Positions 41,498-51,204 are shown, counted from the first letter of the stretch. The stretch: DNA of 64,000 nucleotides from Frigoribacterium sp. (GCA_025363205.1 JANYEI010000038.1:1-64000), one strand, 5' to 3'. Program-made: numbers and translations. Notes: generated by a model from the sequence alone, not told the origin.

Positions 41498-42295
41498 TTG
41501 GGAGGTCCCCGCAGAGTTGCTCGCGGCGGAAAGAGAATGGGACCGCCGCTCCCCGAGCGGGCGCTCGTCGAGCGGTAACACCTCGGGAGCTCCGAAGAGC
41601 CCGCTGAAAGAGGCCGCCGACAGGGCCCCGGCAGCAAGGATGGCCGCGAGCACCACGATCTGGAACTGTGCCGCCTGGATCGGCGATGCTCCCGCAAAAA
41701 CGGCACCGACAAAAGCGCCGGGCAGGGTGACGATACCGGTGGTGCGGGTCTGGTCGGTCGACGGAATGAGAGCCGTGGACGCCGCGACACGCACCGCCCG
41801 CAGTGCAGACCGGCGCGGTGTGGCGCCGAGAGAAAGCCAGGCTTCCATCTCGTCACGCTGTGAGAGATAGAGGGAGCCGAGTGAGCGACCGGTCAGAGTG
41901 CATACCGTCATAGTGTTGCCAATCACAATGCCGCCAAGAGCGAGTAGGTAACGCGGGCTGAAGTCCACCGCCCCGGTGGCGAACACGACCACGAGCGGAA
42001 CCGCGGATGCCCCGATCACCGTGCCGGCGAGGGCGGGGAGGTAGCGGGGCGCCACCCGCAGCCGTCGAAAGACGACCCAAGTGGCCGCCGCAACCATCAC
42101 GGCAAGAAATATGGCGACCCACCAGCGATTACTGATCACCCCGTTGAGGATCACGCTGAGAATGCCCAATTGCACAACAGCGCGCAGGATCGCCCACGGT
42201 TGCAGCCACGGATGTTCGAGCCGGAGGGCGAGCACCACCCCGAGTGTTAGCGCGGCGAGGAGTGCGACGGCGATGATCGTGACGAGAGGGGTCAC
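41486..42295 (-). CDS. UPF0014 ABC permease (FetB/YbbM-like)
   Basis: ILRAVVQLGILSVILNGVI...GIVIGNTMTVCTLTGRSLGSLYLSQRDEMEAWLSLGATPRRSALRAVRVAASTALIPSTDQTRTTGIVTLPGAFVGAVFAGASPIQAAQFQIVVL. Confidence 0.88.
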   Translation of the reverse strand: MTPLVTIIAVALLAALTLGVVLALRLEHPWLQPWAILRAVVQLGILSVILNGVISNRWWVAIFLAVMVAAATWVVFRRLRVAPRYLPALAGTVIGASAVPLVVVFATGAVDFSPRYLLALGGIVIGNTMTVCTLTGRSLGSLYLSQRDEMEAWLSLGATPRRSALRAVRVAASTALIPSTDQTRTTGIVTLPGAFVGAVFAGASPIQAAQFQIVVLAAILAAGALSAASFSGLFGAPEVLPLDERPLGERRSHSLSAASNSAGTSQIGS

Positions 42296-42377
42296 CGCGG
42301 CTCCGATCCGATGCGCATTGTCTGGCGGACAGAGTGCCTCTCGATTACATCACAGGCTTAACCTTCCGTTTTCGTGA

Positions 42378-42602
42378 ATGCCGTCCAGTGCGTCTGTGAT
42401 CCCTCCCGACGCGCCACGCAACGGGTCACTCACCCGCCGGCTCGGTGTGGCGGCTGCCTCCCTCGGAGCGCTCGGCTGCAGTGCACTGGTCATAACACCT
42501 CCCCTTCTCGGCAGTGCAATCGGCGTGCGAGTGCTGGCTGTGGGTGTGCTCTACCAATTCGTGCGACTTCGCCGGGAAAGACAGGCAAATCCCCAGCAAT
42601 AG
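42378..42602 (+). CDS. Small hypothetical membrane protein
   Basis: 74 aa, hydrophobic core LGVAAASLGALGCSALVITPPLLGSAIGVRVLAVGVLYQFV; precedes the VIT gene. Confidence 0.35.
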   Translation: MPSSASVIPPDAPRNGSLTRRLGVAAASLGALGCSALVITPPLLGSAIGVRVLAVGVLYQFVRLRRERQANPQQ

Positions 42603-42653
42603 GCGAGCCTGTCCTTCGTGGAAATCCCGCAGCAAAGGGAGTTCTATAAGACA

Positions 42654-43382
42654 ATGAGCTACGAAACCGCCCCCAACCAGCAGGCCAACGAACCGCACAT
42701 GGGCGGAGTCGCCCAGAGGCTCAATTGGCTGCGCGCCGGGGTGCTTGGCGCCAACGACGGCATCGTCTCTGTGGCCGCCATCGGCGTCGGTGTGGCCGGT
42801 GCCACCACCGCGACCGCCCCCATCCTCACGGCGGGGCTTGCCGCCCTCGTCGGCGGTGCAATTTCGATGGCACTCGGAGAGTATGTGTCGGTCAGCGGCC
42901 AGCGCGACAGCGAGCACGCTCTCATCGAGAAGGAGCGTCGCGAACTCGAGGAGACGCCGGACGAGGAACTTGCCGAACTTGCCGGCCTCTACCAGGCGAA
43001 GGGCCTCAGCCGGGAGACCGCGCTCACTGTCGCGACCGAACTCACCGCTCACGACGCGCTCGCCGCCCATCTCTCCATCGAGCTGAACATCGACCAGAAC
43101 GACGTGGTCAGTCCCTGGCATGCAACCTTTGCCTCTGCGGCCGCCTTCCTCCTCGGCGGAATCGTGCCGCTGCTCGCGATCCTGTTACCGCCAGAGCAAT
43201 TCCGGGTGCCGGTGACGTTCGTCGTCGTGCTTCTCGCGCTCGCCGCGACCGGACTGATCAGCGCCCATCTGGGCGGCGCCGGCCGAGCGCGCGCGGCCTC
43301 ACGGGTGGTGATCGGGGGCGCCCTTGCGCTCGTCGCCACCTTCACGATCGGTGCACTTCTCGGCACGACCGGCATTGTCTAG
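42654..43382 (+). CDS. VIT1/CCC1-family Fe2+/Mn2+ transporter
   Basis: NWLRAGVLGANDGIVSVAAIGVGVAGA...GGAISMALGEYVSVSGQRDSE...ALAAHLSIELNID. Confidence 0.92.
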   Translation: MSYETAPNQQANEPHMGGVAQRLNWLRAGVLGANDGIVSVAAIGVGVAGATTATAPILTAGLAALVGGAISMALGEYVSVSGQRDSEHALIEKERRELEETPDEELAELAGLYQAKGLSRETALTVATELTAHDALAAHLSIELNIDQNDVVSPWHATFASAAAFLLGGIVPLLAILLPPEQFRVPVTFVVVLLALAATGLISAHLGGAGRARAASRVVIGGALALVATFTIGALLGTTGIV

Positions 43383-43383
43383 C

Positions 43384-44082
43384 GTCACGGGGTCCGGCCT
43401 CACGCGTATCCTTGTCGTCGAGGATGACGACGCGATGGGAGCGCTCATCGAGCGGGGCCTCACCGGCGAGGGCTATGACATCACCCTGGTGACCAACGGC
43501 ATGGATGCGCTGATCGCCGCAGCCAACGGCGACTACGCCGCCGCGGCCATCGATGTGATGATGCCAGAGATGACCGGCTTCGAGATCTGCCGTCACCTCC
43601 GTCAGCACGGCAGCACTCTGCCGGTTCTGCTCATTACCGCGCGCGATGCGATCGAGGATCGGGTCTTCGGTCTTGATTCCGGCGCGGACGACTACCTCAC
43701 CAAACCGTTCGCCTTCGCCGAGTTCAGCGCCCGCATCCGTGCACTGGTGCGTCGTGAGGCCTCCACCCCCAAACCGGTATTGCGTCTCGGGACGCTCGCG
43801 CTCGACACCGCGAGCGTTCGTGCATCCGTTCGGGACAGGCCGCTTCCCCTCAGCACAAAGGAATTCTCGCTGCTGCGATATCTCGCCTCGCGGTCGGGCG
43901 AGACGGTCTCCCGCAGCGACATCCTGCAGGAGGTGTGGGGCACCACCCGTCACATCGACCCGACGATCGTGGACCAGTATGTGCGCTATCTGCGCCGCAA
44001 ACTCGATCCGGAGGATGCCGGTGTGAGAATCGTGACAGTGCGCGGCACGGGCTATTCCCTCGTCGCCGACGACGGGGCCTGA
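43384..44082 (+). CDS. OmpR-family response regulator
   Basis: RILVVEDDDAMGALIERGLTGEGYDI...DVMMPEMTGFEICRHLR...DDYLTKPFAFAEFSARIRALVRR...WGTTRHIDPTIVDQYVRYLRRKLD; GTG start inferred. Confidence 0.88.
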   Translation, partial: VTGSGLTRILVVEDDDAMGALIERGLTGEGYDITLVTNGMDALIAAANGDYAAAAIDVMMPEMTGFEICRHLRQHGSTLPVLLITARDAIEDRVFGLDSGADDYLTKPFAFAEFSARIRALVRREASTPKPVLRLGTLALDTASVRASVRDRPLPLSTKEFSLLRYLASRSGETVSRSDILQEVWGTTRHIDPTIVDQYVRYLRRKLDPEDAGVRIVTVRGTGYSLVADDGA

Positions 44083-44085
44083 GCA

Positions 44086-45444
44086 ATGCTTGGGCGACTC
44101 ACCATCCGTGCCCGGATCACGATCGGCAGTGTTCTCGTCGCTGCGATGATCTTCGCTATCGCCATGATGGCGGCTCACGCCCAGGTCGTCTCGATCCTCT
44201 CCGCCGCGGATGCGACGCTCGCCAGGGCCGACCTTGACTCCTACGCAATAGAGGTTGTCGCGAATCCTTCTGGACTCGTGGATGACTCGGGCAAAGGCCT
44301 GCTCGTCTCCGTTCGTGACCCCGGTGGGGTGGTGAAGCTCGACACTCTCCCCCACGACATCCACCGGGTCGTCGAACACCGTACCGGTCGCAACGAAACT
44401 TTCAGCTCCGGTGAGGACGGAACTTCGTTCGTCGTGGTCGGCAGGCTTGTGAAGACCACGACCGGTGAGTGGTCGCTGTGGGCCGCGCGCAGCACCGCGT
44501 CGAGCCAGCTCGCGATGCAGAGCCTCGACGGTGCATTCGTCATCGGTGGGATCGTGTTGCTCGCCGCCTTCGGATTCGCCTCCTGGCTGCTGGCGGCGGC
44601 GGCATTGGGACCGGTACGACGCATGCGCCAGAAGGCCGAGTCGCTTGGCGTGGACTCGACTGCCGTGCTGCCGGTCGCCCGGGCACAAGACGAACTCTCA
44701 GAGCTGGCGACGACGCTCAACGCGTTTCTTGCGCGGGTCCGTGCCTCGAGTGCGCGCGAAAAGCAGGTCGTGTCGGATGCCGCCCATGAACTTCGCACGC
44801 CACTGTCCGCCCTCAAGACCCAGCTCGAGCTCGCGCACGATGACTTCGATGATGCCAAAGCTCTCGCTGCCCAGATTGTCGCCGCCGAGAAGTCGGTGGC
44901 CCGGCTGTCCTCGCTCGCATCCAACCTGCTCGAGCTCTCCCGGCTCACTGGGCAACCGGTGCCCACTCGCCCGAGTTCCGCCGACGAACTCGTCTCGGAG
45001 CTCATGGGCAGTATCGATCGGGCACGCATGATCGGGCTCGCAAACAGCGCAGAGGTCGGCTTCACCGTTTCACTCGTTCCCTCCGTCAATGCCCGAGCGC
45101 GCTTCGCGATCAGCGCGGAGAATTTCGGGCGGCTCGCCGACAACCTGCTCGCTAATAGCCTTGCGGCGATCCCCGAGGGGGGATCGGTGGATGCAGAACT
45201 GACAGAGGAGCCCCAAGCGATCGTGCTGCGGATCACCGATACCGGTCCAGGCATGGCGGAGGATTTTCTACCTCATGCCTTCGACCGGTTCTCCCGTCCG
45301 GACGATTCGCGCACGGCGAGCACTGGGGGAAGCGGTCTCGGCCTCGCCCTCGTGCACGCGATCGCGACCGCCGCGAATGGCGCCGTGCAGCTGCAGAACA
45401 CCGCCAGCGGGCTACTTGCGACGGTGTCGATCCCCAAGATGTGA
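44086..45444 (+). CDS. Sensor histidine kinase (HAMP-HisKA-HATPase)
   Basis: EKQVVSDAAHELRTPLSALKTQLELA...DNLLANSLAAIPEGG...ITDTGPGMAEDFLPHAFDRFSRPDDSRTASTGGSGLGLALVHAIA. Confidence 0.9.
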   Translation: MLGRLTIRARITIGSVLVAAMIFAIAMMAAHAQVVSILSAADATLARADLDSYAIEVVANPSGLVDDSGKGLLVSVRDPGGVVKLDTLPHDIHRVVEHRTGRNETFSSGEDGTSFVVVGRLVKTTTGEWSLWAARSTASSQLAMQSLDGAFVIGGIVLLAAFGFASWLLAAAALGPVRRMRQKAESLGVDSTAVLPVARAQDELSELATTLNAFLARVRASSAREKQVVSDAAHELRTPLSALKTQLELAHDDFDDAKALAAQIVAAEKSVARLSSLASNLLELSRLTGQPVPTRPSSADELVSELMGSIDRARMIGLANSAEVGFTVSLVPSVNARARFAISAENFGRLADNLLANSLAAIPEGGSVDAELTEEPQAIVLRITDTGPGMAEDFLPHAFDRFSRPDDSRTASTGGSGLGLALVHAIATAANGAVQLQNTASGLLATVSIPKM

Positions 45445-45509
45445 GAATTCACGCGGGAGGCCTGTCCCGTTCACGGCATGCGCATAGCAAACAACCAGAA
45501 GCTGTAACC

Positions 45510-46931
45510 ATGGCAGCGAACACAACCTCCCGGCGCCCGGTCGTTCCCGGGCGGTCGCGAGAGGCTGCTCCGGATCGGCGTCAGCAGTACCGCCGCCGGG
45601 CCCGCATCGCAGACATCCTGGTCACCTCCCTGTGGGGCTCGGGGGCAGCGGCCGCCGCACTCTTTCTCGCCACCGGCGGTGCCGCCAAATTCGGCACCAT
45701 CGCGGATGCGGTCACGAGCACGGGCATCATCGCCGGTCTCATCGGTACCGACTTCATCCTGGTGATGATTGTGCTCGCCGCCCGGATCCCGATCATCGAC
45801 CGCACGGTCGGACACGACCGGGCCATTGCCGTGCACCGTTCGCTCGGCAAGCCAGCCCTCTACCTGCTCCTCGGTCATGCCCTTCTGCTCCTCACCGGAT
45901 ACGGCCTGAGCTCCGGAATCAACCCCATCGCCGAGATCGGCCCCCTCCTTGCCATTCCCGATATGCCGCTGGCCTTCATCGGACTCGGCCTGCTGATTGT
46001 CGTGGTCATCACCTCGCTGGTGGCGGTGCGTCGCCGGTTCAGCTACGAGGCGTGGCACCTCGTGCACCTGCTCAGCTACTGTGCGGTTCTGGTGGCCGTT
46101 CCCCACCAGTTGAGCGTGGGAGGCATCCTCTCCAATGGAAGCGTCGAGCGCGTCTATTGGATCGCCCTCTACGTGCTCGCATTCGGGTCGATCGCCACCT
46201 ACCGTTTCGTCGAGCCCATTGTCTCCACCCTCCGCCACGGCATGCGGGTCGACCGGGTCGAAAGCGTCGCGCCCGGTGTCGTGTCGATCCATTTCTCCGG
46301 TCGCAATCTTCGCTCGCTCGAATCCGCCGGTGGCCAGTTCTTCGTCTGGCGATTCTGGACCGGTCGCACCTGGTGGCATTCGCACCCCATCTCGCTGTCG
46401 TCCGTGCCGACCGGCACCACTGCTCGCATCACAGTGCGTGACCTCGGCACCGGTAGTGGTGCGATCAGTGCGGTGCGCCCCGGCACCCGGGTGTCATTTG
46501 AGGGACCGTACGGCATGTTCACGGATGCGGGCCGCACCGCCCCCAAACTCGCCATCGTCGTAGCGGGCATCGGGATCACTCCGGTGCGTGCGTTTCTCGA
46601 AGACTCCCGGGTGCAACCAGGAGAGACCACGATCCTGCTTCGAGCTTCGTCAATTGACGAAGCCTATCTCTGGGACGAGATCGCCGATCTCGCCCGCAAG
46701 AAGGGAGCGCGCCTCTACACGATGGTCGGCACGCGGGCACTCACCGGACCGGGGTGGATGCCGCAGGCCGACGCCTCGCGTGGTGTCACGCTGCGGAGCA
46801 TTTTCCCCGACCTGAAGGATTCTGACCTCTACATCTGCGGCCCGACCGCATGGCTTGACCTCGTGGAGATCGACGCGCGCCGAGCCGGAATTCCCGAGCA
46901 TCAGCTGCACACAGAAAGGTTTGACTGGTGA
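45510..46931 (+). CDS. Ferric reductase-like transmembrane protein with FAD/NAD(P)-binding domains
   Basis: Multi-TM N-terminus with paired His (HRSLGKPALYLLLGHALLLL; WHLVHLLSYCAVLVAVPHQL); AGGQFFVWRFWTGRTWWHSHPISLSS and VVAGIGITPVRAFLED plus ICGPTAW. Confidence 0.85.
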   Translation: MAANTTSRRPVVPGRSREAAPDRRQQYRRRARIADILVTSLWGSGAAAAALFLATGGAAKFGTIADAVTSTGIIAGLIGTDFILVMIVLAARIPIIDRTVGHDRAIAVHRSLGKPALYLLLGHALLLLTGYGLSSGINPIAEIGPLLAIPDMPLAFIGLGLLIVVVITSLVAVRRRFSYEAWHLVHLLSYCAVLVAVPHQLSVGGILSNGSVERVYWIALYVLAFGSIATYRFVEPIVSTLRHGMRVDRVESVAPGVVSIHFSGRNLRSLESAGGQFFVWRFWTGRTWWHSHPISLSSVPTGTTARITVRDLGTGSGAISAVRPGTRVSFEGPYGMFTDAGRTAPKLAIVVAGIGITPVRAFLEDSRVQPGETTILLRASSIDEAYLWDEIADLARKKGARLYTMVGTRALTGPGWMPQADASRGVTLRSIFPDLKDSDLYICGPTAWLDLVEIDARRAGIPEHQLHTERFDW

Positions 46932-47449
46932 GAACACGCGCAACACTCAGCGGTATCTTTGCCTCCGTCGCCATCCTCGTTGTCGGCTGGCAGGCTGGCT
47001 CCGCCGCCATCACGGCGGTGCACTCATCGTCGGGCACGACCGGTGCCAACAGCGCGAGCAGCGCACGTGGCACCACCCCCGCGCCAACGCCTGCGGCGCC
47101 TGCCGCGCCTGTGTCACCAGCCACACCTGTGACGCCAGCCTCACCTGTAGCGCCCGCGGCACCCGGAGCGCCCGGGGGAAGCTTCACCGGCACCAGCGTG
47201 AGCACCCAGTACGGCAGCGTTCAAGTGCAGGTCGTGGTGGCAAACGGCAAGATCACCGATGTGAAGGCGCTTCATCTCACCGATGACGGCGGCCGGTCGG
47301 TACAGATCAGCAACAGCGCCGCTCCCATCCTGCGGTCGGAGGTGCTCAGCTCCCAGTCCGCCCGGGTGTCGACCGTGGGTGGCGCGACCTACACGAGCGA
47401 CGCCTACCTCACATCGCTGCAGTCCGCACTGGACCAGGCCGGTCTCTGA
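46928..47449 (+). CDS. FMN-binding domain protein, membrane/cell-surface anchored
   Basis: N-terminal TM, Pro/Ala-rich linker, FTGTSVSTQYGSVQVQVVVANGKITDVKALHL...STVGGATYTSDAYLTSLQSALDQAG: FMN_bind with ATYTS flavinylation-like motif. Confidence 0.87.
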   Translation: MRTRATLSGIFASVAILVVGWQAGSAAITAVHSSSGTTGANSASSARGTTPAPTPAAPAAPVSPATPVTPASPVAPAAPGAPGGSFTGTSVSTQYGSVQVQVVVANGKITDVKALHLTDDGGRSVQISNSAAPILRSEVLSSQSARVSTVGGATYTSDAYLTSLQSALDQAGL

Positions 47450-47453
47450 CACC

Positions 47454-48239
47454 ATGGCGCAGCACGTCTTCGAGGCAATGGGCACCGTTGTTTCCCTCAC
47501 CTTGCCGAAGAGGATGGCATTGCCGGAGAGGGTGGCTTTGCTGGAGAGGATGAACGCTGCGGACGCGGTCGCTTCGGTCGCCCGCTGCTTCGCTGAGTTC
47601 GATGAGCGATACAGTCTCTACCGCCCGGATTCGGAGCTTTCCCTTCTCGCGCGGGGCGAACTCTCGCTCACCGGCTCGAGCGATGAGCTGAGGTCGACCT
47701 ATGCGGCATCCCTGCGCTGGCGCGACGAGACCGGCGGGGCATTCACGCCGCATCGTCCGGATGGCGTGATCGACCTCAACGGCACCGTGAAGGCGCTCGC
47801 GATGCAGGCCGCGGCAGACGAGTTGCTTCGCTCCGGATTCTCCCACTGGTGTCTCAATGCGGGCGGCGACGTGCTGTGCACCGGCTACCAGCCAGACGGG
47901 GGCGCCTGGCGCGTCGGTGTGGTGGACCCTGCCGACCGTTCCGCGCTCCTGTTCACGCTCTGCCTGGACGGCACCCGTCACGCGGTTGCCACCTCGGGAA
48001 GTGCCGAGCGCGGAGATCACATCTGGTCTGCCACGGCGATCGATCGCACCTATCTGCAGGTGACCGTTGTTGCCGACGACATCGAGACTGCGGATGTGCT
48101 CGCCACGGCTATCGTCGCGGGCGGCCCGACTACGCTCGCGACGATCGTCGAAGGCCGGCCCGTTGACGTTCTCACCGTCGCACGGGACGGGGCGATGACA
48201 GCGACCCCTGGCCTCAACAGGGCCTTAGCGACGGTCTGA
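47454..48239 (+). CDS. apbE: FAD:protein FMN transferase
   Basis: FEAMGTVVSLTLP...DGVIDLNGTVKALAMQAAADELLRSGFSHWCLNAGGDVLCTG...LDGTRHAVATSGSAERGDHIW. Confidence 0.9.
   Translation: MAQHVFEAMGTVVSLTLPKRMALPERVALLERMNAADAVASVARCFAEFDERYSLYRPDSELSLLARGELSLTGSSDELRSTYAASLRWRDETGGAFTPHRPDGVIDLNGTVKALAMQAAADELLRSGFSHWCLNAGGDVLCTGYQPDGGAWRVGVVDPADRSALLFTLCLDGTRHAVATSGSAERGDHIWSATAIDRTYLQVTVVADDIETADVLATAIVAGGPTTLATIVEGRPVDVLTVARDGAMTATPGLNRALATV
47502..47555 (+). repeat. Three imperfect in-frame 18-bp repeats in apbE
   Basis: TTGCCGAAGAGGATGGCA-TTGCCGGAGAGGGTGGCT-TTGCTGGAGAGGATGAAC = LPKRMA-LPERVA-LLERMN. Confidence 0.8.
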
Positions 48240-48403
48240 ATAGCAGTCTTCCGCGGGTGGCAGGTACCGCACGACACCAGCCATACGCCCCCGTCTCCTG
48301 CGCTGGTTCGATACGCTGGGGTGAGGACCATGCACTGAGGCGGACGCTGCGAAAGCATCACGTGCGTCTCGATCGTGCCGCTCGAATATCTCGAAGGGGT
48401 TTT

Positions 48404-48877
48404 ATGTACGAGAAATTTGGCGCAGCTCACTCGCTCAACGGCTTTCCGGGCGCGGTTGTCGTCTTCCAGCGTGCGCTGGATAGCAACCGCCACCGGATCG
48501 CGAAGCAGGCCGGAGTCACCGCAAGCGAATTACGTGCCCTGTCACGGGTGGCAGAAGCCGGAAGTATCACGCCGAAGGAGCTGGCCGAGTCACTGGAAAT
48601 GACCACGGGCGCTGTCACCGCAATCTCGACTCGACTCGTCGACGGGGCGCTGATGCGTCGCGTCGACCATCCGAACGACCGACGCAGCCTTTTTCTCGAA
48701 CTCACGCCGTGCGGCGACGAGATCATGAAGCAGATCTACCGCGAATTCGATGCGGCCATGGCGGTGGTGACGAAGGACACGCCGCAGGCAGAGCTTCGAC
48801 GCTGCTCCGCCCTGCTTCACTCGGCAGCTGAGGAGCTCGCTCCTCTCGACTCTTCAGTTTTCTCGCCGGGTCTTTAG
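48404..48877 (+). CDS. MarR-family transcriptional regulator
   Basis: ASELRALSRVAEAGSITPKELAESLEMTTGAVTAISTRLVDGALMRRVDHPNDRRSLFLELTPCGDEI. Confidence 0.87.
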   Translation: MYEKFGAAHSLNGFPGAVVVFQRALDSNRHRIAKQAGVTASELRALSRVAEAGSITPKELAESLEMTTGAVTAISTRLVDGALMRRVDHPNDRRSLFLELTPCGDEIMKQIYREFDAAMAVVTKDTPQAELRRCSALLHSAAEELAPLDSSVFSPGL

Positions 48878-48884
48878 TCCCCGT
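48865..48884. promoter_or_regulatory. DosR-box-like palindrome (GCCGGGTCTTTAGTCCCCGT)
   Basis: Core GGGTCTTTAGTCCC, one mismatch to GGGACTWWAGTCCC; overlaps the MarR stop and precedes the 49005 gene. Confidence 0.65.
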
Positions 48885-49004
48885 GAGTGCGGGTCGAATT
48901 AGGCAAACTCGATAAGCGCACCCGCTGCTCTCCGACGCCCCCCTCTCCGGGCGCTTGCCGGCGGTGCGGCGCTCCCCGACTCATTCACACGCCAACGAAA
49001 GGTC

Positions 49005-49466
49005 ATGATGGACATCTTGCTCGCGGTCTTGCACGTTGTCACCGCCGTTTTCATCGTCGGCCCGATGGCCATCTTCCCGATGACCGCAATGCGAGCTGCG
49101 CGGGCGCGCAATGGAGCCCAGGTGCTTGCGCTGGCCAAGGCGACATCCACCTTCTCGTTGCTTTCACTCGTGGTCTTGCTACTTGGCTTCGCCGTGCTGG
49201 GCGTAAGCGATCCGAAAGAACATTGGTCTCTCGCATCGGCGTGGATCGTGTGGTCGATAGTGCTGTACGCGGTCGCTCTCGCCGTCAACCTCTTCGTGAC
49301 CGTGCCGGCCATGAGACGAGTGGCTGCCGGCGTCACGGCGTCAACCGGTGCAGCCGGCACCGTCTCCACCTCGCCGCCCGCCGGCTACGGTGCCATTGCC
49401 GGAGGCTCCGGGGTAGCCAGCCTCATGCTTGTGGCGGTCGTCGTGCTCATGGTCTGGAAGCCCTGA
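49005..49466 (+). CDS. DUF2269-like integral membrane protein
   Basis: Multi-TM: MMDILLAVLHVVTAVFIVGPMAIFPMTAMRAARARNG...ASAWIVWSIVLYAVALAVNLFVTVPAMRR. Confidence 0.6.
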   Translation: MMDILLAVLHVVTAVFIVGPMAIFPMTAMRAARARNGAQVLALAKATSTFSLLSLVVLLLGFAVLGVSDPKEHWSLASAWIVWSIVLYAVALAVNLFVTVPAMRRVAAGVTASTGAAGTVSTSPPAGYGAIAGGSGVASLMLVAVVVLMVWKP

Positions 49467-49499
49467 CGCTGGTGATCCATCAGGCCCGGTCGCCACGGG

Positions 49500-49883
49500 T
49501 TAGGCGGCGCGCAGACCCCTGCGCAGGATGTGCCGCACCGCAGACCGCCAATTGGCAAAACTTTCTGCCGTTGCACCGTCATCGCTGACGACGGTGAACC
49601 CGTCATTGTCCGAAACGAACTCACCAACCAGCGAACCGGTGGATTCGAGCAGGCTCCATCCCGCGTCGTCCCGCGCGGCGATCATGTGCAGTGCATTGCT
49701 GCTCCAGAACGTGACCGAAGACTCACCAGTCAGTGGCAATCCGGTGATCTCGCTCAGTTGCGCCTGGTGTGAGTAGTGCATGGGGGCCTCCGCAGACGCG
49801 AGAATCAGGGCGCTCTGGTTAGCGCTACTTCCTAGATAACCTGCTGCGAAGTCGATCGTCAAAGGGCTTGCGCTCGACGCCAC
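49500..49883 (-). CDS. Hypothetical protein
   Basis: 127 aa ORF with ordinary composition; no family recognised. Confidence 0.5.
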   Translation of the reverse strand: MASSASPLTIDFAAGYLGSSANQSALILASAEAPMHYSHQAQLSEITGLPLTGESSVTFWSSNALHMIAARDDAGWSLLESTGSLVGEFVSDNDGFTVVSDDGATAESFANWRSAVRHILRRGLRAA

Positions 49884-49930
49884 GACATGCAGTCGGCGGC
49901 AGATTGGCGCAATGTGTCAGATCGGCGCAA

Positions 49931-50647
49931 TTAGGCCGCGGCGGCGGCATTCTCTTTATAGGACGCGCTCACCATGATGGGCATGTGGTCGGATGCCCCG
50001 CGATCAAGGGTCTCAACACTGTCGATGCCGAGTCCGACCGATGTCGCGAAGTCGAAGTGTCCCCGGAAGAACCTGTACCGGGTGTAGGTGCGACGGTCAC
50101 TCAGCGAAAGGTCATACCCCGACTCGTTCACCCTCTGGGTGAGATTCGAGTGAAATAGCGGGTAGTTGTAATCGCCGACCATGAGTGTGGGCAACCCGTG
50201 GCCGAGGGTGAGCAGCAGCTCGTGAGCGGCACGGATCTGCTCCCGCCGGAGCGAGTTGCGGGCGGTGAGAGGCGCAGCGTGAAAGGACGCCACCACGAGC
50301 TCCCGGTTGGTCTCGTGGTCGACAAGGCGGGTGCCGATCAGACGTTCGTGAGCGGGTTTGAGCACGTGGTCGTGCAGCGATTTCTTCAGAGCGAAGGCCT
50401 GGGTCTCCCGGGCGCTGAACCGGTCAGTGCGGTAGTAGACGGCTAGCCCGAGCCTGTTTCGCTTGGTGGAATCGGCGAGCCGGAGATGGCCGACCTCGAC
50501 AGGCAGGTCGGTCGTGTCGCATTCCTGTAGGCAGAGCACATCCGGGCTGAATTTCTGCACGAGCTCGACGAGTTCGCCGCTCGCATGATTCTTGCGCAGG
50601 TTGTAGCTGATGACTCTGATCACGTAGATCCCGCTCGACTCGCTCAT
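49931..50647 (-). CDS. Endonuclease/exonuclease/phosphatase family protein
   Basis: IRVISYNLRKNHASGELVELVQKFSPDVLCLQECD...VVASFHAAPL...LMVGDYNYPL...RGASDHMPIMVSA. Confidence 0.88.
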   Translation of the reverse strand: MSESSGIYVIRVISYNLRKNHASGELVELVQKFSPDVLCLQECDTTDLPVEVGHLRLADSTKRNRLGLAVYYRTDRFSARETQAFALKKSLHDHVLKPAHERLIGTRLVDHETNRELVVASFHAAPLTARNSLRREQIRAAHELLLTLGHGLPTLMVGDYNYPLFHSNLTQRVNESGYDLSLSDRRTYTRYRFFRGHFDFATSVGLGIDSVETLDRGASDHMPIMVSASYKENAAAAA

Positions 50648-51024
50648 CGGGCACTCCGATCGGAGGCCACCGCAAAAGCCTAGGGGGCGCGCGCCGTCGA
50701 GACGACACGCACCGCCTGTGAGATGGCTGATCGGCTCGCGGTGGTGCCGTCAGATTTGCCAACAAGGGGTAGTAACCGTGCGCGGTCTGCCTATCGTTGG
50801 GAGTAGCCGTGTCAGTGCGGCGGTGTGAGGGAGGAGCGATCATGACGGGCTTATCACCGGCCGACAGGGTCTATGGCGACGGCTCGCTGCCCGCCGACGC
50901 GGACTTTATTGCTCCCGCGGCAGCCATAGTCGACGTGCACTCTTCCCCGGGCTCACAATCGGGCGCAGAATCAACAACAACCACCAACATCACCACCACC
51001 AATGAATCAAAATACGGAGGAAGA

Positions 51025-51204
51025 ATGACTGACAACGCAGAAGCTACTGGCACACCGGGCGAGCCGGATGGCAAGTTCACCGACGAGGAATTTAAAGACG
51101 GATCGCACACCTCGGATCGCGCCGCCGGACATGCCGAAGAGGGCGAATACACCGATTCTGATCTGTCTGAAACAGACAAGGATCACACCGAAAAGCACGA
51201 CTGA
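51025..51204 (+). CDS. Small acidic hydrophilic protein
   Basis: MTDNAEATGTPGEPDGKFTDEEFKDGSHTSDRAAGHAEEGEYTDSDLSETDKDHTEKHD, preceded by GGAGGAAGA RBS; longer ORF starts at 50797. Confidence 0.55.
   Translation: MTDNAEATGTPGEPDGKFTDEEFKDGSHTSDRAAGHAEEGEYTDSDLSETDKDHTEKHD

Noticed and set aside
43342-44688. 448-aa minus-strand ORF
   Set aside because: Antisense to the response regulator/kinase pair, which have clear domain signatures.
47080-47170. Repetitive Pro/Ala codons as a functional DNA repeat
   Set aside because: Best explained as a Pro/Ala-rich extracytoplasmic linker of the FMN-binding protein.
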